Below, piece after piece: positions 15,542-24,858 of a DNA stretch of 34,886 nt. Within the stretch, counting starts at the first letter, position 1. Every line of letters begins with the position of its first letter. This stretch comes from an uncultured bacterium. GTDB taxonomy: Bacteria; Bacteroidota; Bacteroidia; Bacteroidales; Bacteroidaceae. The translations under genes and the position numbers were made by a program. The stretch covers positions 1 to 34,886 of the forward strand of contig CAMHUC010000038.1 of assembly GCA_946188155.1 (NCBI GenBank), in the 5' to 3' direction. The notes beneath the pieces were generated by a model. That model was not told where the DNA came from. It searched no databases and was given only the letters and a program-made list of their open reading frames with translations.

Positions 15542-16948
15542 ATGGCTAACGAAACAAAAGGCTTCTACAAGCTCTCATGGGTGCAGCGCATCGGCTTCGG
15601 TGCCGGCGACCTGGCCCAGAACCTGATTTATCAGACCATCTGTATGTATCTGCTGTTCTTCTACACCGATGTCTACGTGCTCGGTGGCGACGCAGCAAAG
15701 TCTGCCGGACTGGCAGGCACCATGTTCCTCGTGGTGCGACTCGTCGACGTGCTCTGGGATCCGCTGGTGGGCACCTTCGTCGACAAGCACAACCCCGCCT
15801 GGGGTAAGTACCGCAGCTACCTCGTCATGGGCGGCATCCCGCTCACCATCCTGGCCATCCTCTGCTTCTGGGACGGCTTCGCACCCTCGCTCGTCTATGC
15901 CTATCTGACCTACGTGGGCATGTCGATGCTCTACACGCTGATCAATGTGCCCTACGGCGCACTGAACTCCTCGCTGACGCGCGACACCGACGAGATCACC
16001 ATCCTCACCTCCGTCCGTATGTTCATGGCCAACGTGGGCGGTCTGGCCGTGTCGGCAGGTGTGCCCATCATCGTGGCCATCTTCGCCTCGTCGCAGACGC
16101 TGCCCATCGAGATGGCACTCTTCATGGGACTGGGCTCGCTGCCCTCGTTCATCTTCATGCCCCTGGTGCCGGCCATCAAGAAGAAGGTGGGTAAGAAGAA
16201 TATGTTCTACATCTTCCTCACCATCGCCATCATCGGTATGGCCCTGCTCTATGTAATCAGTAAGATGGGTACGGTGAAGGAGAATATCACGCTGGTATAC
16301 ATCGCACAGTTTATCAAGTCGACGGGTGTCATCGTGGCCACGGGCTACATGTGGGCACTCATCCCCGAGGTCATCTCCTACGCCGAGTACACCACGGGCC
16401 GACGCATCGCCGGCATCGTCAACGCTCTGACGGGCATCTTCTTCAAGGCCGGTATGGCCCTGGGAGGCGTTGTGCCCGGACTGGTGCTTGCCATGACCAA
16501 CTACGTGCCTGCCGAGGAGGCTACCACACTGCCTAAGGACTCCAGTGCGTGGTTCTACACCATGCTGCTCTATTCGCTCGTAGGTCTGGCCCTGCTCATC
16601 TTCTGCTTCTCGCAGACCAAGGAGCGCGTGGTGATGGATGCTTCTGAAGCCGAGAACGTGAAGGTCAGCGACCTGTGGATGGAGTTCATGCGCAACCGTC
16701 CGCTGCGTATCATCGCCCTGTTCTTCATCACGGCCTTCGCTATGATGTCGGTGGGCAATGCTGCCGGAGCCTACTTCATGAACGACCTGGAGCTGCAGAC
16801 ACCGCTCGCCCAGGAAGGCATCCGCTGGCTCGTCTGCATCATCCCCGCCATCCTGCTCATCGTCGCCATGTTCATCATCTCGAAGTACGAGCTCACCGAC
16901 GAAGTGATCGACGACATCAACAAGAAGATTGAGGAGCGCAACAAATAA
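15542..16948 (+). CDS. GPH-family sugar:cation symporter (MFS), second copy
   Basis: This 468-residue polytopic membrane protein has about twelve hydrophobic segments. 'Q-R-I-G-F-G-A-G-D-L-A-Q-N-L' at residues 15-28, 'D-P-L-V-G-T-F-V-D-K' after the second segment and 'W-A-L-I-P-E-V-I-S-Y-A-E-Y' in the second half are the family markers of glycoside-pentoside-hexuronide symporters. It is clearly a different branch from xynD, so it is not a recent duplicate. It is co-directional with xynE after 36 bases and followed by a long hairpin that ends the unit. The partner gene suggests import of deacetylated xylo-oligosaccharides or xylosides, but sugar acids or other pentosides are equally possible. 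The C-terminus is a short charged tail. Confidence 0.85.
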   Translation: MANETKGFYKLSWVQRIGFGAGDLAQNLIYQTICMYLLFFYTDVYVLGGDAAKSAGLAGTMFLVVRLVDVLWDPLVGTFVDKHNPAWGKYRSYLVMGGIPLTILAILCFWDGFAPSLVYAYLTYVGMSMLYTLINVPYGALNSSLTRDTDEITILTSVRMFMANVGGLAVSAGVPIIVAIFASSQTLPIEMALFMGLGSLPSFIFMPLVPAIKKKVGKKNMFYIFLTIAIIGMALLYVISKMGTVKENITLVYIAQFIKSTGVIVATGYMWALIPEVISYAEYTTGRRIAGIVNALTGIFFKAGMALGGVVPGLVLAMTNYVPAEEATTLPKDSSAWFYTMLLYSLVGLALLIFCFSQTKERVVMDASEAENVKVSDLWMEFMRNRPLRIIALFFITAFAMMSVGNAAGAYFMNDLELQTPLAQEGIRWLVCIIPAILLIVAMFIISKYELTDEVIDDINKKIEERNK

Positions 16949-16953
16949 ATGAG

Positions 16954-17012
16954 GCCGTCCAGCGAGTAGTAGGCATCATCCTTTCCGGTGGTGCCTACTC
17001 TCTTTGGACGGC
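16954..17012 (+). terminator. long hairpin after the xynE-symporter unit
   Basis: Two nested stems are visible: GCCGTCCA (16954-16961) with TGGACGGC (17005-17012), and AGTAGGCA (16968-16975) with TGCCTACT (16992-16999). A T-rich stretch follows but no clean T-run, so termination is likely but not textbook. Confidence 0.75.
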
Positions 17013-17073
17013 TGTTCTTCTCTCTGTGGGAAACGCACTTTTGTTCTTTTTACGTATTTTTCTCTTCGATTTT

Positions 17074-17104
17074 TCTGTTATTCCAAAGATTATTCGTAAC
17101 TTTG
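17074..17104 (+). promoter_or_regulatory. promoter of the OmpP1/FadL-like gene
   Basis: TAACTTTG (17097-17104) matches the -7 box and TCTG (17074-17077) lies 19 bases upstream where TTTG is expected. The start codon follows after 28 bases. Confidence 0.7.
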
Positions 17105-17132
17105 CAGCCGAAATCAACCAAAAGAGAAGAAT

Positions 17133-18458
17133 ATGAAAAGAACTCTGATTCTGACAGTTATGGCCCTTGTCCTGACTGTAGCCGCCCATGCCGGCGGTCT
17201 GATGACCAACACCAACTACCACATCGCCTTCGACCGCATGATGGCCCGTGGCGCAACGTTTGATATCGATGCCGCCTACTCCAACCCCGCCGGAATGGCT
17301 TGGGGACACGAGGGCTGGCAGCTCTCACTCAACTTCCAAAAGCCCTGGCAATTTCGAAATATCGAGGTGAACGGCACCAAATACGAGGGCAAGGCCTCGG
17401 CTCCTATCGTGCCCGCCCTGTTCGCCTCGTACAAACACAACCGCTGGGCCCTCTCCACCATGATAGGCATCGTGGGCAGTGGCGGCTTCGTGGAGTATAA
17501 GCAAGGTGTGCCCATGTACAACATGCTCCTGCAGGGACTGCTGGCACAGAACGGCATCACTCCCGACCAGTACTCGCTCGACTCGGAGATGAAGGGCAAG
17601 CAGTACATCTACGGCGGTCAGCTGAACTTCACCTACCGCCTGGCAGACTGCCTTTCGGCAGCCGTGGGCCTGCGCGCCAACTACTACGACGGCTACTATC
17701 GTGGCCACGTGCGTGCCGAGAACCACCCGCAGCTGGGCGAGCTGGCCAAGCTACTGCTCGACGTGGACCAGAAGGGCTGGGGCTTCACGCCCATCATCAG
17801 CCTGAACTTCCACAAGGGAGGTCTCACGCTGACGGCACGCTATGAGTTCCGTACCAAGATCAGCACCGAGAACAGCACCAACGTGCTCGACGCCGGACTG
17901 GGCACCAACCTCATCAACGCCATGATAGCCCGCGACCCTGCCGCCGCACAGGCCAAGATGACGGCCCTGAGCCAGCAGCTGGCAGGCTATACCGCTCCCT
18001 ATGCCGACGGAGCCACCACGCGCTACGACATGCCCGCCCTGCTCTCCGTGGCTGCCGGCTATGAGTTCACCCCGAAGCTTCGCGCCACGCTGGAGTACCA
18101 CTTCTTCGACGACAAGAATGCCAAGATGGCGGGCGACCGCCAGAAGGAGCTCACCCGTGGCACCCACGAGATACTGGCTGGCGTGGAGTATGACATCAAT
18201 GAGAAATTCACCGTCAGCATCGGCGGGCAGCGTACCGACTACGGGCTGAGCGACGGCTACCAGCAGAACACCTCGTTCGCCTGCGACAGCTACAGCATCG
18301 GACTCGGCGGCGCATGGAACATCACGGAGAAGCTGCGCCTGAACGCCGGCTACTTCGTCAGTCTCTACTCCGACTACCAGAAGCCCACGAGCTACGGCAC
18401 GGAGACCTACTCGCGCACCAACAACGTGGTGGGTGTCGGTTTCGACTACCGCTTCTAA
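17133..18458 (+). CDS. OmpP1/FadL/TodX-family outer-membrane transport protein
   Basis: This 441-residue protein has a signal peptide (Met-Lys-Arg, hydrophobic core, Ala-His-Ala-Gly near residue 21) and then 'A-F-D-R-M-M-A-R-G-A-T-F-D-I-D-A-A-Y-S-N-P-A-G-M-A-W', the Asn-Pro-Ala motif at the plugged N-terminus typical of FadL-like barrels. The remainder alternates polar and aromatic residues and ends in 'V-G-F-D-Y-R-F' with a terminal Phe, the outer-membrane insertion signal. The family moves hydrophobic compounds, such as long-chain fatty acids or hydrocarbons, across the outer membrane by lateral diffusion. It has its own promoter and follows the hairpin that ends the xylan unit, so there is no sign of a link to xylan use. 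Substrate unknown. Confidence 0.85.
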   Translation: MKRTLILTVMALVLTVAAHAGGLMTNTNYHIAFDRMMARGATFDIDAAYSNPAGMAWGHEGWQLSLNFQKPWQFRNIEVNGTKYEGKASAPIVPALFASYKHNRWALSTMIGIVGSGGFVEYKQGVPMYNMLLQGLLAQNGITPDQYSLDSEMKGKQYIYGGQLNFTYRLADCLSAAVGLRANYYDGYYRGHVRAENHPQLGELAKLLLDVDQKGWGFTPIISLNFHKGGLTLTARYEFRTKISTENSTNVLDAGLGTNLINAMIARDPAAAQAKMTALSQQLAGYTAPYADGATTRYDMPALLSVAAGYEFTPKLRATLEYHFFDDKNAKMAGDRQKELTRGTHEILAGVEYDINEKFTVSIGGQRTDYGLSDGYQQNTSFACDSYSIGLGGAWNITEKLRLNAGYFVSLYSDYQKPTSYGTETYSRTNNVVGVGFDYRF

Positions 18459-18486
18459 AATTGTGGAGGGCGGGGGGAGATCACTC

Positions 18487-19407
18487 TCAGCCGAGGAAGA
18501 ACAGGCTGACGCCGAATACCGAAATCAAGGCCCCGGCGACGGCCCTCCACGTGATGGGCTGACGGAAGAGCCACCACGAGGGCAGGATGATGATGATGGG
18601 CGTGAGGGCCATCAGCGTGGAGGCGATGCCCGCACTGGTGTACTGCACGGCCATCAGTGAGAAGCCTACACCCGCAAAGGGTCCGAAGATGGTGGTGGCT
18701 GTGGCCGCCGTCATCCCCCGGCGGTCGCCGAGAGCCTCGCGCAACGGGGTGAGACCTTCGCGTAAATATAATAATAAGGTGAAGCCGACGATGCCCGCCA
18801 CGCAGCGGAAGAAGTTGGCACTGAAGGGCACCAGCCATGCTGGTATCGCGCCTGGCTCATAGTGGTCCATGCCTATCTTGCTCAGCACCAGTCCTACACC
18901 CTGGCACACGGCCGCACCGATGGCGAAGAGGACACCGCCCAACGGCAGCTTGAGTGCCACCTTGTGATGCTCGCCGCGCCCCAGTACGGACATGCCGATG
19001 CCCGTCAGCGTCACCAGCATGGCCACGATACTCATAGGGGCCATCTCCTGTCCCAGGGCTACCCATGCCGTGAAGGCTGCCGCTATCGGTGCCAGCGTCA
19101 TGAACAGCTGGCCGTAGCGCGAGCCGATGATCAGGTAGCACTGGAAGAGGCAATAGTCGCCGACGACATAGCCCACCACGCCCGAGAGGAGCAACCAGAG
19201 ACAGGCCTCCGTCGTGCCGCCTGCCGGCAGCGGGGAGCCGGTGGCCAGCCAGAACATCACCACGGAGAAGAGCAGTGCCAAGGCCATCCGCAACACGTTG
19301 AACGTCAGGTTGCCCAGTCGACGGCTGCCGAACTCGCTCAGCAAGGCTGTGGCCGTCCAGGAGAAGGCCACGCCCAGGGAAATCAGCTCACCCGTATAGC
19401 CCATCAT
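18487..19407 (-). CDS. EamA/DMT-family transporter
   Basis: This 306-residue protein has about ten hydrophobic segments arranged as two EamA repeats (about 1-140 and 155-300). Each repeat opens with a helix pair and holds the family-style Gly-rich helices, for example 'A-P-I-A-A-A-F-T-A-W-V-A-L-G-Q-E' in the first and 'L-T-P-I-I-I-I-L-P-S-W-W-L-F-R-Q-P-I-T' in the second. Drug/metabolite transporters of this type usually export amino acids, nucleotide-related compounds or sugars from the cytoplasm. Its ATG overlaps the stop of the PfkB-like kinase gene by four bases, so the two are one operon and may handle the same compound. It is convergent with the OmpP1 gene, only 28 bases apart. The cargo cannot be told from sequence. 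Confidence 0.85.
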   Translation of the reverse strand: MMGYTGELISLGVAFSWTATALLSEFGSRRLGNLTFNVLRMALALLFSVVMFWLATGSPLPAGGTTEACLWLLLSGVVGYVVGDYCLFQCYLIIGSRYGQLFMTLAPIAAAFTAWVALGQEMAPMSIVAMLVTLTGIGMSVLGRGEHHKVALKLPLGGVLFAIGAAVCQGVGLVLSKIGMDHYEPGAIPAWLVPFSANFFRCVAGIVGFTLLLYLREGLTPLREALGDRRGMTAATATTIFGPFAGVGFSLMAVQYTSAGIASTLMALTPIIIILPSWWLFRQPITWRAVAGALISVFGVSLFFLG

Positions 19408-20279
19408 CCTGCTATCTTCATCACCTCGTCGATAGAGTGGGCAAAGGGTCCGGTGTGCTCAAGCTTCAGCGTACACATGGCTGCGGCAAAGCGACTGCTC
19501 TCGGCATAGTCCATGCCGCGTGCCCGGCAGTAGAGATAGCCGGCACTGTAGGTGTCGCCGCAGCCAGTGGCATCGACGAGCTGTCGCGGGGGGAAGGCTG
19601 GTGTCTCGTAGAAACGGCCGTCGGCAAAAACCACGCTGCCGCCGCCGCCCAAGGTGACTATCACCTCGCGCACGCCCCAGTCGTGTATCTGCTCTGCCGC
19701 TGCGAAGGGCACGTTGAGGCCCGTCAGCGTCTGGCATTCCCACTCGTTGACCTTCAGGATGGCGGTATGCCTGAGCAGGCGCAGCTTGTCGCCCCATTCG
19801 CAGGAGACGACCTGCTCGCCGTCGACCCTTCTCAGATAGCCCTGCACATCGATGCTCACGTCGCCCTTCGCGGCCAGGTACTCCACCACCTCGGGGGCAA
19901 AGTCGTCGGCAAGCAGCGTGCCCAGATGGTAGAGGCGTGCCTCCGTCGACAGCAGCTGACTGATGGTGAAGGGGGCCGACTTGGCCAGTACCCGCTGCGT
20001 GCGGTTGTCCATGTTCTCGCCATAGCGGTTCTCGAAGAACACGTTCGTAGGGCTGTTGTAGGCTGTCACGCTGATGCCGCCCTGACGGAGCCGCTCCACC
20101 TCGGGCATCACCTCGCCGCTGACGGCTGTGACCAGGTGGAAGTCCACGTCGCGCGGCAGGGCCTGCAAGGCCCAGGCCACATAGTAGGCCGTGCCTCCGG
20201 CACTGTAGGCATCGTGGCGCGGTGTGACGATGTGGTCGCGGGTGATGTGGCCGATGCAGCAGATATCTTTCTTCTCCAT
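19404..20279 (-). CDS. PfkB-family carbohydrate or nucleoside kinase
   Basis: This 291-residue protein belongs to the ribokinase/PfkB family. 'Y-S-A-G-G-T-A-Y-Y-V-A-W-A-L' (25-38) is the N-terminal signature, and 'D-A-T-G-C-G-D-T-Y-S-A-G' (236-247) the C-terminal one, with Asp242 as catalytic base and the glycines forming the anion hole. The usual Gly-Ala-Gly-Asp is Gly-Cys-Gly-Asp here. 'K-V-N-E-W-E' (176-181) matches the common Asn-x-x-Glu block that helps bind Mg-ATP. Such enzymes phosphorylate sugars or nucleosides; which one is not clear. It overlaps the EamA gene downstream and is divergent from the GH28 operon across a 127-base promoter gap. The GH28 neighbour does not by itself show that the substrate is a pectic sugar. 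Confidence 0.85.
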   Translation of the reverse strand: MEKKDICCIGHITRDHIVTPRHDAYSAGGTAYYVAWALQALPRDVDFHLVTAVSGEVMPEVERLRQGGISVTAYNSPTNVFFENRYGENMDNRTQRVLAKSAPFTISQLLSTEARLYHLGTLLADDFAPEVVEYLAAKGDVSIDVQGYLRRVDGEQVVSCEWGDKLRLLRHTAILKVNEWECQTLTGLNVPFAAAEQIHDWGVREVIVTLGGGGSVVFADGRFYETPAFPPRQLVDATGCGDTYSAGYLYCRARGMDYAESSRFAAAMCTLKLEHTGPFAHSIDEVMKIAG

Positions 20280-20316
20280 GTTGTCGTTTTATCGTCGATT
20301 TTATCCTTTTCGGCGG

Positions 20317-20324
20317 CAAAGGTA
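20317..20324 (-). promoter_or_regulatory. -7 promoter box of the kinase-EamA operon
   Basis: The plus strand CAAAGGTA reads TACCTTTG on the minus strand, 37 bases upstream of the kinase ATG. A clear TTTG at -33 is lacking. Confidence 0.6.
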
Positions 20325-20344
20325 CGGAATAAAATCGAAAAAGT

Positions 20345-20375
20345 TTTGTGGATTAGGGAAAAATTCCTATCTTTG
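20345..20375 (+). promoter_or_regulatory. full promoter of the GH28-SusC-SusD operon
   Basis: TTTG (20345-20348) and TATCTTTG (20368-20375) are spaced by 19 bases, the clearest match to the Bacteroidota -33/-7 consensus in this window. The GH28 ATG lies 31 bases downstream. Confidence 0.8.
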
Positions 20376-20406
20376 CACCCTAAATCCTACGAATTACTAA
20401 CTCGAA

Positions 20407-21729
20407 ATGACAAAGAGGACGTTCTTGTGGACTTTTCTGGTGCTGGCCGCCATGACTGTCTGCGCACAAACCAAATATGACGTAACAACATTCGGTGCCA
20501 AGGGCGATGGCACGACCGACGATGCGGTGGCCATCCAGCAGGCCATCGACCAGTGCTCCCGCGAGGGTGGTGGCCGCGTGCTGCTGCCGCGTAACCACAC
20601 CTTCCTGTCAGGCCCCCTGCAGCTGAAGAGCAACGTGGAGCTGCACCTGGAGGCTACGGCCACGCTGAAGGCCAATCCCGACGAGTCCATCTACCGCCTG
20701 AGTGCCTTCGGCGACAACCGTGGCGAGGGAATGCTCTGGCTCTGGGCCAAGGATGCCGAGAACATCAGCATCACGGGCCGGGGCACCATCCACGGCAACG
20801 GCATCGCCTTCATGGGCAGGGAACTGAGCGACTCTTACGAACTCAAGCCCCTGGCCGACCCCACTTTCGACCCCAGGCCTCATGTACTCACCCTTACAGC
20901 TGTGAGAAACCTCACCATCCGCGACGTGACCATCCGCGAGGGAGCCTACTGGACGGTGCATCTCATCGGCTGCGACGAGGCAGTCATCGACGGCATCCAG
21001 CTGCTCAACAACCTGAAGATACGCAATGGTGACGGCATCGACCTGGACCACTCCAGGAACGTTCGCATCTCCAACTGCCACATCACCTCGGGCGACGACT
21101 GCATCTGCCTGAAGAACCGCCGCGAGTTCGCCGAGTATGGCTCCTGCCACGACATCGTGGTGACCAACTGCGTGATGTCATCCCGCTCGTGCGCCATCAA
21201 GATCGGCTCAGAGAACATGGACAGCATCTACAACGTGCTCTTCGACAACTGCATCATCACCGCCTCCAACCGTGGACTGGGCATCCAGAACCGCGACGAG
21301 GGCACGGTGACCGACGTCACCTTCTCGAACATCCAGCTGGACTGCCGCCTGTGGAGCGATGTGTGGTGGGGCAAGGCCGAACCCATCTACGTGACCAGCT
21401 ACCCCCGCGCCAACGGCAACCACAAGGATGCCAACTGGCGATTCCCAAAGGGGCAGACGGAGGGCCGCTGCGGCGAGGTGAGCCGCATCTACTTCAACAA
21501 TATCACCGCCACCAGCCCCAACGGCTGCTTCGTCGGCGGCGATGCTGCCGGCAAAGTCAAGGACATCTTCTTCAACAATGTGCGCATCAACCTCACAGGG
21601 GGACAGACCCCCTGTGTGATGGACAAGCGCCCCTGCCGGGGCGAGGGCTTCATCAGCGTAGATGCCTCGGAACTGTTGAAAGGCAAGGTGTCCTTGGCGA
21701 CGGAGAATGCCGATGTGACAATAAACTGA
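20407..21729 (+). CDS. glycoside hydrolase family 28 (polygalacturonase-like), exported
   Basis: This 440-residue protein has a signal peptide (cleavage near Ala-Gln, residue 20-21) and then the parallel beta-helix opening 'F-G-A-K-G-D-G-T-T-D-D' (29-39) typical of pectin-active enzymes. GH28 blocks are 'N-G-D-G-I-D' (207-212) and 'S-G-D-D' (228-231), which supply the catalytic Asp residues. The third block, normally Gly-His-Gly with a catalytic-site His, reads 'S-S-R-S-C-A-I-K-I-G-S-E' (258-269), and the usual Arg-Ile-Lys block is replaced by 'L-G-I-Q-N-R-D'. It is therefore a divergent branch, and a substrate other than plain polygalacturonan is likely (for example a substituted galacturonan). 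It heads an operon with SusC- and SusD-like genes, 34 bases before SusC. Confidence 0.85.
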   Translation: MTKRTFLWTFLVLAAMTVCAQTKYDVTTFGAKGDGTTDDAVAIQQAIDQCSREGGGRVLLPRNHTFLSGPLQLKSNVELHLEATATLKANPDESIYRLSAFGDNRGEGMLWLWAKDAENISITGRGTIHGNGIAFMGRELSDSYELKPLADPTFDPRPHVLTLTAVRNLTIRDVTIREGAYWTVHLIGCDEAVIDGIQLLNNLKIRNGDGIDLDHSRNVRISNCHITSGDDCICLKNRREFAEYGSCHDIVVTNCVMSSRSCAIKIGSENMDSIYNVLFDNCIITASNRGLGIQNRDEGTVTDVTFSNIQLDCRLWSDVWWGKAEPIYVTSYPRANGNHKDANWRFPKGQTEGRCGEVSRIYFNNITATSPNGCFVGGDAAGKVKDIFFNNVRINLTGGQTPCVMDKRPCRGEGFISVDASELLKGKVSLATENADVTIN

Positions 21730-21763
21730 AAAACTTTTAATATTAACTAACAATCATTGATTT

Positions 21764-24700
21764 ATGCAAAAGATCCTAAATCTGAAACAGAGGGCCCGGA
21801 AGGCGATGCTCTTCGCGCTCTTTTTGTTGTGCAGTACGGTCGTGATGGCACAGAACCGTGTGTCGGGAACCGTACTCGACGCCAACGGTGAGCCACTCAT
21901 CGGCGTGAGCGTGCTGGAGGCAGGCACCAACAATGGTGCAGTGACCGACATCAACGGTAAGTTCTCGCTGTCGGTGAAGTCGGGTGCCAGACTCGCTATC
22001 TCATACGTGGGCTATACGGCTCAGACCCTGGCTGCCCGCGACGGCATGACCGTCACGCTGCAGGAAGACAACAAACTGCTGAACGAGGTGGTGGTAGTAG
22101 GCTACGGCACGATGCGCCGCAAGGACGTCACCTCGTCGATTACCACCGTGAAGTCGGAAGACCTCAATAAGGGTGTGTTCGCCGACCCCGCCTCGATGCT
22201 GCAGGGTAAGGTGGCCGGTCTGACCGTCACCACCAGCGGCGACCCTACCGGCACGCCGAGCATCACGCTCCGCGGTGCCTCCTCGCTCCGTGAGGGTGCT
22301 GCCATGCAGCCCTACTACGTCATCGACGGTATCCCCGGCGTGGACATCTCAATGGTGTCGCCCGACGATATCGAGTCGATCGACGTGCTGCGCGACGCCT
22401 CGGCCACGGCCATCTACGGTTCGAAGGCCGCCAACGGTGTGATCATCATCACCACCAAGAGCGGACAGGAGGGTAAGACCAACGTGACTTATAGCGGCTA
22501 CGTGGCCTTCGACAAGGTGCTCGGCACGCTCGACATGGCCTCGGCCAGCCAGCTGCGCTCCTCAGGCCTCGTAGGGGCTGAGCAGGACGGCGGCGGCGAC
22601 ACCAACTGGCAGGACGAAGTGCTGCGCACCGGCGTGAGCCACAACCACAACGTGAGCATCAGCGGCGGCAACCAGAAGACCAAGTACATGGGCTCCATCA
22701 ACTACATGAACCGTCAGGGCATCGTGCGCGGCACGGGCATGAACCGCGTCAACGCCCGCACACTGCTCACCACCAAGATCCTGAAGGACCGCCTCGACAT
22801 CTCCCTCGGCGTGAACGCCATGCAGGGCAAGTTCAAGGGCGTGCCCATGAGCCGCTCAACGGGCAGCGACGCCGGTAAGAGCGTGCTCGACGCCATGAAC
22901 TACTACTCGCCCACCAACCCCGTGCGCAATGCCGACGGTAGCTGGTATGAGTCGTACATCGGCTCGGCCAACTACAACCCCCTGTCGATGATCTACGAGG
23001 ACAACAACCAGAACGAGTGGAAGCGCATACAGTACATCGCCAAGGCCTCGCTGAAAATCATCGAGGGCCTGAACTGGCACGCCAACTACTCGTATGAGAG
23101 CAACCAGAACACCTACAGCTGGTACCAGACCCACCAGACGCAGATGGACAAGGGCTACGACGGCCGCGCACACCGCGACACCTACCAGCGCCACAACCAG
23201 ACCTTCGAGACCTACGGCAACTACGACGTGACCATCGCCAAGCTCCACAAGCTCGGCGTGATGGTCGGTTACAGCTGGGAGGAGCGCATGGACGGCGACG
23301 GCTTCGGCGTGACGGTCAACAACTTCTACAACGACGTGACCAACTTCTGGAACCTGCGCTATGCCAACAACATCAACGGCATCACCGACGTGACGGGCTC
23401 ATCGAAGTCTACAATCCGCAACATCTCCTTCTACGGCCGCGTGAACTACTCGTTCAACAGCCGCTACATGCTGCAGGCCACCATCCGCCGCGACGGCTCT
23501 TCCGTGTTCGGCAAGGACAACCGCTGGGGTACCTTCCCCTCAGTCTCCGCAGCCTGGAACATCACCGAGGAACCCTTTATGCAGAACCAGAACGTGTTCG
23601 ACCAGCTGAAGCTCCGCGTGGGCTACGGCGTGAGCGGTAACGCCATGGGATTCGGAGCCTACGACGCCATCGCCACCTACGGCCTGAACACCAACTCGTT
23701 CGAATACATCCTGCCCGACGGCACCAAGTACACCATGTACGGCATCGAGGCACAGAACAACCCCAACCCCGACCTGAAGTGGGAGCGCACGGGCATGCTC
23801 AACATCGGCCTCGACTTCGCATTCCTCGGCGGACGCATCAACGGTAGCATCGAGTACTACAACAAGAAGACCAGCGACCTCATCTGGAGCTACGCCGTCT
23901 CCACCAGCGTCTACCCGCTGAACTGGATCCGCGCCAACGTGGGCGACATCACCAACAGCGGTATCGAGTTCTCCATCAACGCCGTGCCCGTGAAGACCAA
24001 GGACTTCCAGTGGCAGACCACCCTCAACCTGTCGCACAACAAGAACACCGTCGACAAGCTGTCGAACTCCACCTACAGCGTGGACTACGTGGACCAGGGC
24101 AACCCCAACATCGGAGGTATCTCGTCGAATGCCGACACGCAGCGCATCATGGAGGGCGAACCCCTCGGAACGTTCTGGACATACCAGCACGCCGGCTACG
24201 ACGCCAACGGCAACAGCGTGTTCTACGTACACGACCTCGACAAGCACAAGGATGCCGAGGGCAACGTGCAGGCCGACACCTACCAGGATGCCAACGGCCA
24301 GTGGGTGACCTCCAACCCCGGCTACGACGACAAGACCAACTGCGGCAACGCACAGCCCAAGCTCGTCTACGGATGGAACAACACGCTGAACTACAAGAAC
24401 TGGAGCCTCACCGCCTTCTTCCAGGGCGTATTAGGCAACAAGATCCTCAACGCCACCAAGGCACACTACAGCTTCCAGGGACACCTGGCTGGCGGCAAGA
24501 ACGTGCTGGCAGAGGTGGTCGGCGACCAGAAGTGGAAGGCCGATGCCAACGCCCACATCCCCGGCGACAACTACCTGGAGAGCGGCAGCTACCTGCGCCT
24601 GTCGTCGCTCACGCTGGGCTACACCTTCAAGAAGCTCGGCGGCGTGGTTCAGAACCTGCAGCTCTACGCTACGTGCAACAACCTGTTCACCATCACTGGC

Positions 24701-24817
24701 TACAGCGGCATCGACCCGGAGGTCAACCTCGGCGGACTGACGCCCGGTATCGACTATCGTGAGACTTTCTATCCCCACACCCGCTCGTTCATCCTCGGTG
24801 CAAAGATTAACTTCTAA
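21764..24817 (+). CDS. SusC/RagA-family TonB-linked outer-membrane transporter
   Basis: This 1017-residue protein has a long signal peptide (about 30 residues, ending Met-Ala-Gln). A carboxypeptidase-regulatory-like beta domain follows ('R-V-S-G-T-V-L-D-A-N-G-E-P-L-I-G', about 31-105), then the plug with the TonB-box-type region 'L-N-E-V-V-V-V-G-Y-G-T' and a barrel with 'G-Y-G-V-S-G-N' and 'N-L-F-T-I-T-G-Y-S-G-I-D-P-E-V' near the end. The last residues 'L-G-A-K-I-N-F' give the aromatic barrel terminus. SusC-type proteins import oligosaccharides across the outer membrane with energy from TonB-ExbBD and work with the SusD lipoprotein encoded next. Co-transcription with GH28 suggests a pectic or related oligosaccharide. 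A transporter for other polymers cannot be excluded. Confidence 0.94.
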   Translation: MQKILNLKQRARKAMLFALFLLCSTVVMAQNRVSGTVLDANGEPLIGVSVLEAGTNNGAVTDINGKFSLSVKSGARLAISYVGYTAQTLAARDGMTVTLQEDNKLLNEVVVVGYGTMRRKDVTSSITTVKSEDLNKGVFADPASMLQGKVAGLTVTTSGDPTGTPSITLRGASSLREGAAMQPYYVIDGIPGVDISMVSPDDIESIDVLRDASATAIYGSKAANGVIIITTKSGQEGKTNVTYSGYVAFDKVLGTLDMASASQLRSSGLVGAEQDGGGDTNWQDEVLRTGVSHNHNVSISGGNQKTKYMGSINYMNRQGIVRGTGMNRVNARTLLTTKILKDRLDISLGVNAMQGKFKGVPMSRSTGSDAGKSVLDAMNYYSPTNPVRNADGSWYESYIGSANYNPLSMIYEDNNQNEWKRIQYIAKASLKIIEGLNWHANYSYESNQNTYSWYQTHQTQMDKGYDGRAHRDTYQRHNQTFETYGNYDVTIAKLHKLGVMVGYSWEERMDGDGFGVTVNNFYNDVTNFWNLRYANNINGITDVTGSSKSTIRNISFYGRVNYSFNSRYMLQATIRRDGSSVFGKDNRWGTFPSVSAAWNITEEPFMQNQNVFDQLKLRVGYGVSGNAMGFGAYDAIATYGLNTNSFEYILPDGTKYTMYGIEAQNNPNPDLKWERTGMLNIGLDFAFLGGRINGSIEYYNKKTSDLIWSYAVSTSVYPLNWIRANVGDITNSGIEFSINAVPVKTKDFQWQTTLNLSHNKNTVDKLSNSTYSVDYVDQGNPNIGGISSNADTQRIMEGEPLGTFWTYQHAGYDANGNSVFYVHDLDKHKDAEGNVQADTYQDANGQWVTSNPGYDDKTNCGNAQPKLVYGWNNTLNYKNWSLTAFFQGVLGNKILNATKAHYSFQGHLAGGKNVLAEVVGDQKWKADANAHIPGDNYLESGSYLRLSSLTLGYTFKKLGGVVQNLQLYATCNNLFTITGYSGIDPEVNLGGLTPGIDYRETFYPHTRSFILGAKINF

Positions 24818-24823
24818 GATTCT

Positions 24824-24858
24824 GTTTATAGTTTAAAGTTTAGAGTTTATAGTTTATG
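24824..24858. repeat. GTTTATA-type heptad array running into the SusD start codon
   Basis: Five 7-nt units follow exactly: GTTTATA, GTTTAAA, GTTTAGA, GTTTATA, GTTTATG. The ATG of the last unit is the start codon of the SusD-like gene at 24856. The array fills nearly all of the gap after susC. Confidence 0.85.
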
